This document shows positions 33,800 through 38,481 of a stretch of DNA of 38,481 nt, piece by piece. A model generated the notes under the pieces. That model was not told where the DNA came from and did not search any database. It saw only the letters and a program-made list of their open reading frames with translations. A program made the position numbers and the translations under genes. Position 1 is the first letter of the stretch. Each line of letters starts with the position of its first letter. This DNA is from Candidatus Dietzia intestinipullorum (GTDB lineage: Bacteria; Actinomycetota; Actinomycetes; Mycobacteriales; Mycobacteriaceae): positions 1 through 38,481 of the forward strand of contig DWWP01000009.1 in the NCBI GenBank assembly GCA_019119635.1. The letters are read 5' to 3'.

Positions 33800-34050
33800 C
33801 GCTCTCCCCGGAGATCGTCGATGGTCTCTGAGCTGGGAATGGCGATTGAGTGCCGAATCATCTGTGAGAACCCACCATGGGTCGCTGCCGGACGATGCAG
33901 TGGCAGATCGGACTTAGCTTCGGTGATCGGCACCAGCCGCGCGACTGGCTTGCCGCGGCTCGTCACTTCGTACGCTTCACCAGCTTCGACGGCATGCAGT
34001 ACTTCGCCGCTGCGGTTACGGAGGTCGCGATGGGAAATGCTGGTCGGCAT
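33796..34050 (-). CDS. Phd/YefM-type antitoxin
   Basis: An 84-residue antitoxin. The Phd/YefM DNA-binding part is MPTSISHRDLRNRSGEVLHAVEAGEAYEVTSRGKPVARLVPI (about 1-42). The C-terminal part, about 43-84 (HGGFSQMIRHSIAIPSSETIDDLRGER), should wrap the toxin. It is the first gene of the pair. A TACGGT -10 box sits 6 nt upstream of the ATG, so the transcript may be leaderless. A tandem 9-bp repeat overlaps that promoter and is the likely operator. Confidence 0.88.
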   Translation of the reverse strand: MPTSISHRDLRNRSGEVLHAVEAGEAYEVTSRGKPVARLVPITEAKSDLPLHRPAATHGGFSQMIRHSIAIPSSETIDDLRGER

Positions 34051-34059
34051 GCATCGACC

Positions 34060-34077
34060 GTAGCACGTGTAGCACGT
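34060..34077. promoter_or_regulatory. Tandem 9-bp direct repeat at the phd-vapC promoter
   Basis: GTAGCACGT occurs twice head to tail (34060-34068, 34069-34077). The first copy overlaps the minus-strand -10 hexamer TACGGT (34057-34062) of the antitoxin gene. This is a good candidate for autoregulation by the antitoxin. Confidence 0.5.
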
Positions 34078-34142
34078 CTGCCAACGTCGCGAACCCTCAC
34101 GACTCGATTCGTCGCGGAGAGCCACTCGCCAAATAGCGAGGT

Positions 34143-34185
34143 TTGTGAACCGAAGCGGAACTCCACCACGTCCCCACACATAGGG
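34143..34185 (-). repeat. ychF-tail-like repeat R1
   Basis: Minus-strand GGGGACGTGGTGGAGTTCCG followed by CTTC encodes GDVVEFRF, the last residues of YchF before NV-stop. 16 of 21 aligned bases equal the ychF end in this window. Similarity stops abruptly after CTTC. It shares its upstream flank with repeat R0. It separates the phd-vapC module from the SDR remnant. Confidence 0.65.
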
Positions 34186-34200
34186 CACTCTGCACAGCCT

Positions 34201-34878
34201 CCGAGGGCGTGCCCTCCTGCGACCTGCAGAACTTGGCCGGTGATCCAGCTGGCTTGGCGCGACGCCAGGAAGACACATGCATCTGCGATGTCCTCAGGCG
34301 TCCCGACTCGACCGAGCGGGATCGCCAGCTCAACTTCGTCGATGAGTTCATCGGCCATCCATCCGGTCTGGATCGGCCCGGGTGCGACAGCGTTGACCCT
34401 CACTCCTTGCCTCCGAGGTCCAACGCCGCACCGCGTGTCAGCGCTTCGAGCGCCGCTTTCGACGAACCGTAGCCAACCTGTCCGGGAAACGCGCGTGCAG
34501 AGTGCCTCTCGAGCCCAGCGCTCGAGAGACCCTGATAGACATCAGGACTCTCACAATGCGCTGCGTTGTTGATCAGCACATCGACCTCTCCCATCTCAGC
34601 CGAGACAGCGTCGACAAGCGCCACCTCGGAACCTTCGATGGACAGGTCTGCCACAAACGCCCGAGCGTTCGGGAGTGAGCCCACGATGGCCTCCGCCGTT
34701 TTCCGCGCCGGCTCTGCATGCTCCCACGTGGTCCCTTCGGGGGCGACGGCAGCGTCGCCGGCGAAGTGGACTGCGACCTTTGCGCCCTGGTCAGTGAAAG
34801 CACGACTGATCGCAGCTCCGATGCCGCTCGCCCCCCTGTGACGACGACGACCGCCCCGGCCAAACCCGTACTGATCAT
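34201..34878 (-). pseudogene. Decayed short-chain dehydrogenase/reductase gene
   Basis: Pieces of an SDR are readable in different frames. These are MISTGLAGAVVVVTGG, then, after a frameshift near 34830, RASGIGAAISRAFTDQGAKVAV through VDVLINNAAHCESPDVYQGLSSAGLERH. An abrupt jump follows to ARAFPGQVGYGSSKAALEALTRG, missing about 25-30 residues including the serine of the active site. After a second frameshift near 34400 comes RVNAVAPGPIQTGWMADEL to QVLQVAGGHAL. The YxxxK motif is kept, but the gene cannot make a working enzyme. It lies between repeats R1 and R2. Confidence 0.8.
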
Positions 34879-34950
34879 TCGAACCCCCTTTCTGTCTTCC
34901 GACGGACGGCATCACGCGCGTGCTCACCACCGCACGACAGCGCCGCGGCC

Positions 34951-35271
34951 TCACGCGGACTGCAACGGAGAGATCAAGTCGATCTGCTCTTGGAGGGCCC
35001 GACGCTCGAGCCGCAGCTCGTAGTTCGACTGCAGGTTCATCCAGAGCTCGTCCGACGTCCCGAAGTAGCGCGCCAGACGGATCGCCGTATCAGCGGTGAT
35101 CCCCCGCTTGCCGTGCACGATCTCGTTGATCCGGCGCGGCGGCACACCGATGGACACGGCGAGCTTGTTCTGCGTGATCCCGAAGCCCTCGATGAAATCC
35201 TCCATCAGGATCTCTCCCGGGTGGATCGGCTCGATCAGGTCGCTCTCAGTGGTAGTCGACGAGTTCGACAT
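34951..35271 (-). CDS. higA: HigA-type antitoxin (XRE helix-turn-helix)
   Basis: A 106-residue antitoxin with the HigA/VapI opening PIHPGEILMEDFIEGFGITQNKLAVSIGVPPRRINEIVHGKRGITADTAIRLARYFGTSDELWMNLQSNYEL. The helix-turn-helix covers about residues 35-75. The gene overlaps the end of higB, the usual toxin-first order for this system. The start is either ATG 35271, used here because GAGGGAG then sits at 9 nt, or ATG 35280. It represses its own operon by family analogy. Confidence 0.9.
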   Translation of the reverse strand: MSNSSTTTESDLIEPIHPGEILMEDFIEGFGITQNKLAVSIGVPPRRINEIVHGKRGITADTAIRLARYFGTSDELWMNLQSNYELRLERRALQEQIDLISPLQSA

Positions 35272-35527
35272 TGTCCGCATCTCCCTCTCTCCAGACGAAG
35301 CAGAGACGCCATTGCGCGTTGACGCGGATGCTGTGCTGCCCGCGTCGGTCGCCGACCAGACGCTCCAGGCGATTGCCAGGCGGAACCCGGAGGTCCTCGA
35401 CATCCTTCGCCGCATGGATCAGCTCGAGCTTCCGCACGGTCGCCCGCTGCACCGTCCGGTCGACGCGCTTGACGTACTGCTCATGCCAGATGCGCTCGGT
35501 GTCCTTGCTGCCGAACGATCTGATCAC
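35246..35527 (-). CDS. higB: HigB-type toxin (RelE superfamily mRNA interferase)
   Basis: A 93-residue HigB: MIRSFGSKDTERIWHEQYVKRVDR, then KLELIHAAKDVEDLRVPPGNRLERLVGDRRGQHSIRVNAQWRLCFVWREGDADNVELVDYH. This is the standard ribosome-dependent RNase of the HigBA family. The start is GTG, with a TACACT -10 box (plus 35534-35539) 6 nt upstream, so the message may be leaderless. It begins 34 nt after the end of ychF-tail repeat R2. A 38-bp stretch of its coding sequence is repeated inverted at 36884-36921. Confidence 0.9.
   Translation of the reverse strand: MIRSFGSKDTERIWHEQYVKRVDRTVQRATVRKLELIHAAKDVEDLRVPPGNRLERLVGDRRGQHSIRVNAQWRLCFVWREGDADNVELVDYH
35454..35491 (-). repeat. Left arm of a 38-bp perfect inverted repeat (inside higB)
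   Basis: Codons for IWHEQYVKRVDR in higB. The reverse complement occurs without a mismatch at 36884-36921, 1.4 kb away. The segment between the arms contains repeats R2 and R3 and the second toxin-antitoxin pair. Confidence 0.85.
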
Positions 35528-35560
35528 GAGACCAGTGTATAACGGAGTCCGTCAATAACG

Positions 35561-35592
35561 CTAGACGTTAAATCGGAACTCGACCACGTTCC
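35561..35592 (-). repeat. ychF-tail-like repeat R2
   Basis: Minus-strand GGAACGTGGTCGAGTTCCG, then ATTTAACGTCTAG, encodes NVVEFRFNV-stop, the complete YchF C-terminus. 22 of 28 bases equal the ychF end at 38347. It contains the dyad GGAAC-n8-GTTCC. It lies 22 nt beyond the stop of the HTH antitoxin on one side and 34 nt before higB on the other. Confidence 0.8.
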
Positions 35593-35613
35593 GTAGCCGA
35601 GTAACGTCTGAAA

Positions 35614-35928
35614 TCAGGCGACCTGTACGCGCTGGTCACCCATCACGTACTCGAGAGCGAGTTCACCACCGACGGCCTCGAGGTAGTTGCGGATGGTGCC
35701 GACCTTCGCGCTGTCGAGGTCGCCATGCTCGATCTTCGAAACCTGTCGCTGCCCGACACCGATACGCTCTGCCAGTTGCGCTTGCGTGAGTCCGGCCTGC
35801 TCCCGCAGCTCGCGCAGGCGGTAGGCGCGAACCTCAGCCAGCATCCGCTCCTTGTGCGCCTCGACACGCCCACGGTCGACAGGGTGCTCCGCAACGAAGC
35901 CCTTCAAAGTCTTTGCCATTGCAGTCAT
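35614..35928 (-). CDS. HTH (XRE) antitoxin of a RelE/HigB-like pair
   Basis: A 104-residue protein. The C-terminal XRE helix-turn-helix (about 37-90) reads RLRELREQAGLTQAQLAERIGVGQRQVSKIEHGDLDSAKVGTIRNYLEAVGGELAL. The N-terminal part MAKTLKGFVAEHPVDRGRVEAHKERMLAEV is the toxin-binding arm usual in this group. The ATG overlaps the toxin stop (ATGA) and a second ATG (MAK) lies nine bases on. Together with the toxin gene it fills the 0.8-kb module between repeats R2 and R3. Confidence 0.88.
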   Translation of the reverse strand: MTAMAKTLKGFVAEHPVDRGRVEAHKERMLAEVRAYRLRELREQAGLTQAQLAERIGVGQRQVSKIEHGDLDSAKVGTIRNYLEAVGGELALEYVMGDQRVQVA

Positions 35929-36266
35929 TCTCCCCTCAGTCTGCTCAAATGGTCCTCGAACAGGTCATCGGCCAACGGGATGTTCTTCTTGTACCAGCGT
36001 TTCCAGTCGCCGGCCTTGTCTCCGGCGATCAGCATGATCGCCGATCGCTCTGGATCGAATGCGAACAGAACGCGCAGCTCGGACCGGCCGGACGAACCTG
36101 GCCTGAGTTCTTTCATGTTCTTGTGCCGGGATGCGCTCACGGTGTCAACGATGGGCCGCCCGAGCCGAGGACCTCGGTCCTCCAACAACTCGATCGCGGC
36201 GACCATCTGCTCACGCGAACCGTCATCCAGCGAAACGAGCCACCCAGCAATCAGCTCGATGTCCAC
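35925..36266 (-). CDS. RelE/ParE-family toxin (phage Gp49/HigB-like)
   Basis: A 113-residue toxin. MDIELIAGWLVSLDDGSREQMVAAIELLEDRGPRLGRPIVDTV, then HKNMKELRPGSSGRSELRVLFAFDPERSAIMLIAGDKAGDWKRWYKKNIPLAD is the Gp49-like HigB pattern, with the basic residues that contact RNA. It precedes and overlaps its HTH antitoxin by 4 bp. The start ATG is 80 nt beyond repeat R3. Confidence 0.88.
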   Translation of the reverse strand: MDIELIAGWLVSLDDGSREQMVAAIELLEDRGPRLGRPIVDTVSASRHKNMKELRPGSSGRSELRVLFAFDPERSAIMLIAGDKAGDWKRWYKKNIPLADDLFEDHLSRLRGE

Positions 36267-36346
36267 GCTTCACATGTCACCAGTGTAGACCTTACAGGAT
36301 CTACGGGGCAATAGGAGGAGGCTGACCCGTGAGAGAGCTCCAGAGG

Positions 36347-36378
36347 CTAGAGCGCAAACCTGAATTCCACCTAGTTCT
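36347..36378 (-). repeat. ychF-tail-like repeat R3
   Basis: Minus-strand GTGGAATTCAGGTTT followed by GCGCTCTAG encodes VEFRFAL-stop. 14 of the first 15 bases equal the ychF end, including the rare AGG-TTT codons. A 7-bp inverted repeat CCAGAGG (36340-36346) / CCTCTGG (36391-36397) flanks it. It separates the RelE/HTH module from the block of gene remnants. Confidence 0.65.
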
Positions 36379-36417
36379 GGTACTTGGCAACCTCTGGCAG
36401 GCACGGGGCCGGAGCGC

Positions 36418-36610
36418 TTAGCCGATAGCATCGGCCCAGCGACCTTTGCCGTCGATCACCTCATCGGTCGCAGAGAATCCGATGGATCCGGCGAATTGCT
36501 GCAACGCCAGGTGACCGGATGAATGTGCGCGACCTGCTGCACACCCCGGTCCACGAGCTCGGCGACCAGTAGTCGGACGGCCTGATTCGCGTACCCGCCC
36601 CTGCCAGCGA
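36418..36610 (-). pseudogene. GNAT acetyltransferase remnant (C-terminal part)
   Basis: One minus frame reads GRGGYANQAVRLLVAELVDRGVQQVAHIHP, the acetyl-CoA-binding helix and following strand of a GNAT enzyme. A second frame, after a shift or deletion near 36510, reads QQFAGSIGFSATDEVIDGKGRWADAIG-stop, the usual end. The N-terminal two thirds are absent. Confidence 0.6.
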
Positions 36611-36626
36611 GCCGCAAACAGGCCAC

Positions 36627-36883
36627 TCACGACCCTGACCAGGGATCGACCAACTCTACGCCGTTATGAGCGAAGTCCTTGATGTTCCGAGTCGCACACG
36701 TGGCATGGCGAACGCGACAAATCGCGACGATTTGGGCATCAGCCATGGTGATCGGCAACCAGGCACGCTCATGCGCGACGAACACCTCGGCGTACTCCCT
36801 AGCCGCAACATCATCCAAGGTGAGCAGCGAACGCGTATCCCGCTATGGCTGGATCGCAGCCGCGATCGCCGCTGCCAGCCGGT
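36627..36883 (-). pseudogene. FitB/VapC PIN-toxin remnant
   Basis: The minus frame reads RLAAAIAAAIQP, an in-frame TAG, then RDTRSLLTLDDVAAREYAEVFVAHERAWLPITMADAQIVAICRVRHATCATRNIKDFAHNGVELVDPW. This is the C-terminal half of a FitB-like PIN-domain toxin, with the catalytic aspartate in MADAQIVAI. The N-terminal half with the first aspartate is missing and a stop interrupts what remains. It abuts the higB fragment at 36881. Confidence 0.75.
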
Positions 36884-36949
36884 ATCTGGCATGAGCAGTA
36901 CGTCAAGCGCGTCGACCGGACCGCGCAGCGGACCGCACTCAAGAACTTG
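36881..36949 (+). pseudogene. higB fragment in opposite orientation
   Basis: Reads GIWHEQYVKRVDRTAQRTALKNL, matching residues 12-35 of the intact HigB at 35246-35527. 38 bases (36884-36921) are identical to that gene, inverted. It has no start, no remainder and no higA partner, and it runs into the 3' end of the tetR gene. Confidence 0.8.
36884..36921 (+). repeat. Right arm of the 38-bp perfect inverted repeat
   Basis: Reverse complement of 35454-35491 inside higB, without mismatch. The arms face each other across about 1.4 kb. Confidence 0.85.
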
Positions 36950-37571
36950 CCGGAAACTCGAACAGTGATCCTACGACGGCGCGAGCATAATCCCGGGGGG
37001 AGCTCGCATCGCCCGGCAGCATGCCACCGATTCCCGAGGGCGACAGGTGGCCCGCATAGGCATACTGCAGGCACGCCCCGCTGAGCATTGCCGCGGCCGG
37101 AACCCACGACTCCCGCACGGGGATACGCCCTCGCTGAGCCTCGGCCTCCAGATACCGTGCGATCTCCACGACACCGAGGAGCGGGGTCACTGCGTCGCCG
37201 TCACCCGTCGACTCCTGAGCACTGAACCATTCGCGTAGCGAGGGATCGCCCATGACGGAGCCGGCGATAGGGAGGATCTCCCCGAGAAACTCGATCGCCT
37301 CATCCATGAGTCGAACGAGATTCGCCTCCACAGTTTCCTCGCCCACCCGCTCTCGGAGCCCGACCGCATGTTCACGGACCCCCTGCGTGGCTCGTCTGAA
37401 CGCGGCGACGATCAGCTCGGAGCGATTCGCGAAATGATTGTAGATACTGCCCTCAGCGACCCCGGCATGTCGCGCGATGGCCTTTGTCGTTGCACCGCGC
37501 ACACCGGTCTCGCGCATGCAGGCCAGCGCAGCATCGAGGATTCGTTCGCGCATGAGGGGCAGAGCATCCAT
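36939..37571 (-). CDS. TetR-family repressor
   Basis: A 210-residue regulator. The TetR helix-turn-helix (about residues 6-55) reads LMRERILDAALACMRETGVRGATTKAIARHAGVAEGSIYNHFANRSELIVAAF. The C-terminal ligand domain is AcrR-like. It is divergent from an unknown gene at 37648, and two TGAGTG-n2-CACTCA sites lie between them. The ATG at 37571 is chosen because the upstream extension of the frame runs through those operators. Its last codons overlap the higB fragment, which suggests that its original 3' end was replaced or abutted by rearrangement. Confidence 0.88.
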   Translation of the reverse strand: MDALPLMRERILDAALACMRETGVRGATTKAIARHAGVAEGSIYNHFANRSELIVAAFRRATQGVREHAVGLRERVGEETVEANLVRLMDEAIEFLGEILPIAGSVMGDPSLREWFSAQESTGDGDAVTPLLGVVEIARYLEAEAQRGRIPVRESWVPAAAMLSGACLQYAYAGHLSPSGIGGMLPGDASSPRDYARAVVGSLFEFPASS

Positions 37572-37589
37572 GTCTTCATGGTACCTGAG

Positions 37590-37626
37590 TGAGTGCACAC
37601 TCAATGCTAGGCTGAGTGGGCACTCA
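37590..37626. promoter_or_regulatory. Double TetR operator TGAGTG-n2-CACTCA
   Basis: Two dyads with identical 6-bp arms, TGAGTGCACACTCA (37590-37603) and TGAGTGGGCACTCA (37613-37626), are spaced 23 bp centre to centre between the divergent start codons. They probably control both tetR and the gene at 37648. Confidence 0.8.
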
Positions 37627-37647
37627 CTCAGTTCAGAAAGGATCATC

Positions 37648-38319
37648 ATGCCATCAAACACACCGCTCCCCTTGGTCGCCCCAGAGACCTCGGGCTTCCT
37701 GCTCGTCGGCGTAAACTCCTCATCGCCGCCGAAGTTGCCGCTCGTCCGTTGGAACCGTCGCCGCCGCCAGCTCGCCGCACAGGTCGTCGCGGCAGCCGGA
37801 TCGCTCGAGAGCCGAGAGGATGTGGCCTACGTCCGCGTGTTCCGTTCACGCATCTTGCCCCCGCTGCACGGCATGCCGAGGCACGATCTGACACTTCTCA
37901 TTCGCACAACATCTCCCGCAGACGTGGCCGCCGTGCGCGAGAGCGACACGCTCACGGGCTTCGACACGACGACGCTCCTCGCGGGCTCGAACGCGGCGAA
38001 GATCGGCGAGACCGAGTCCAGCGGCAAGGGGGACTTCCTACTGAACCACTTCACCACGGACGGCGACCTCGACCCGATCGACGCCTGGCTGGGGCTGACC
38101 GATTGGTACACAACGGCGATCGGCGTCGACAACTCAACTGCGCTCCGCGGCGATAGCGCCTCGAAGTTCCCTCTCGTCAACTACGTGCGCCTGCCAAGCA
38201 GCCCTCCGGCTTTCCTGGTGAATCAGTTGCTCCGCCCGAGCTTCCACCGCGTCGTGCGCGGAACGCTCAAGCGAAGCGGAATGCGCGCTCTTCCCGGTTT
38301 CTACCGGATGATCCGATAG
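37648..38319 (+). CDS. Unknown protein controlled by the adjacent TetR regulator
   Basis: 223 residues, family not recognised. It starts MPSNTPLPLVAPETSGFLLVGVNSS, has the basic stretch RWNRRRRQLAAQ, then VAYVRVFRSRILPPLHGMPRHDLTLLIRTTSPADVAAVRESD. That stretch has a strand-helix-strand look reminiscent of dimeric ferredoxin-like barrels. Later come FLLNHFTTDGDLDPIDAWLGLTDWYTTAIGVDN and a basic C-terminus. There is no signal peptide. GAAAGGA upstream supports the ATG. Being divergent from tetR with two shared operators, it is probably the main target of that repressor, for example in response to a xenobiotic. Confidence 0.75.
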   Translation: MPSNTPLPLVAPETSGFLLVGVNSSSPPKLPLVRWNRRRRQLAAQVVAAAGSLESREDVAYVRVFRSRILPPLHGMPRHDLTLLIRTTSPADVAAVRESDTLTGFDTTTLLAGSNAAKIGETESSGKGDFLLNHFTTDGDLDPIDAWLGLTDWYTTAIGVDNSTALRGDSASKFPLVNYVRLPSSPPAFLVNQLLRPSFHRVVRGTLKRSGMRALPGFYRMIR

Positions 38320-38346
38320 TTCCAACCTATTCGTCGTGCACAATGA

Positions 38347-38481
38347 TCAGACGTTAAACCTGAACTCCACGACATCTCCGTCGACCATGATGTAGTCCTT
38401 GCCTTCCATCCGGACCTTGCCAGCGGACTTCGCGGCAGCCATCGTACCGTTCGCATCGAGATCTTCGAACGACACGATCTC
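38347..38481 (-). CDS. ychF: Redox-regulated ATPase YchF, C-terminal end (cut by window edge)
   Basis: The last 44 codons read [21 protein letters not shown], then [23 protein letters not shown]-stop. This is the TGS-domain end of the universally conserved Obg-like ATPase YchF, which binds ribosomes and RNA. The frame is intact to the stop. The final codons use AGG and TTT, unusual for this GC-rich genome, as though the tail had been exchanged. Short copies of this very end recur at 33.2, 34.1, 35.6 and 36.3 kb in the same orientation. Confidence 0.9.
   Translation of the reverse strand, partial: EIVSFEDLDANGTMAAAKSAGKVRMEGKDYIMVDGDVVEFRFNV

Noticed and set aside
38320-38346. A tRNA gene as the integration target near the right edge
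   Set aside because: No tRNA-like cloverleaf or anticodon arm is visible; the repeated sequence is the coding end of ychF.
33188-38346. CRISPR array as explanation of the regularly placed repeats
   Set aside because: Repeats are diverged, 0.8-2 kb apart and enclose genes, with no spacer structure and no cas genes.

Overview
The window is 38.5 kb of very GC-rich actinobacterial chromosome. Several features point to the mycolic-acid actinobacteria (Mycobacteriales): a 744-residue monomeric NADP isocitrate dehydrogenase, many GTG starts, ATGA/GTGA operon overlaps, and frequent -10-like hexamers 6-8 nt upstream of a start codon, which suggest leaderless transcripts. My best guess is Dietzia or a close relative; this is from memory of protein style, not from a search.

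Positions 1-292 are the 5' end of an IS481-type element running off the left edge. It sits directly after a minus-strand operon (294-3889): DUF4242 protein, acyl-CoA-dehydrogenase-like flavoprotein, ABC ATPase and TAT-type substrate-binding protein, with no permease in view. From 4.0 to 33.2 kb the window looks like ordinary chromosome. It holds phoU, ilvD, a bile-acid/sodium-symporter-family protein, an arylsulfatase, an F420/FMN luciferase-like oxidoreductase with a DinB protein, an arfB-type peptidyl-tRNA hydrolase, a MarR/MFS divergent pair, and a secreted protein. These are followed by a PEP-mutase-like enzyme with an AraC-GyrI regulator, a CynX-like MFS, an ArsB/ACR3-like transporter, a TDT-family transporter and a heterodimeric ABC exporter whose two halves have complementary degenerate ATPase motifs. 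Further on are an RluA-type pseudouridine synthase, a carboxymuconolactone-decarboxylase-like protein, icd, a paralogue of the secreted protein, YtoQ, a YdhR-like monooxygenase and mug. Last comes a LysR regulator divergent from mesX (DUF1852) and mesD, a folate-independent methionine synthase system.

From 33.2 kb to the right edge is an accessory region lying against the 3' end of ychF, whose last 44 codons run off the edge on the minus strand. The striking feature is that short, diverged copies of the ychF tail (encoding roughly DVVEFRFNV) recur four more times, all in the same orientation, at about 33213, 34143, 35561 and 36347. Between them lie compact modules. These are a Phd/VapC toxin-antitoxin pair; a HigBA pair plus a decayed SDR gene; a RelE/HTH pair; and a block of gene remnants (GNAT, FitB/VapC, higB') followed by a TetR/unknown-gene divergent pair. 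I read this as repeated insertion of small toxin-antitoxin-bearing cassettes at the 3' end of ychF, each insertion leaving an old copy of the target. No recombinase gene is in the window, so the mechanism is inference.
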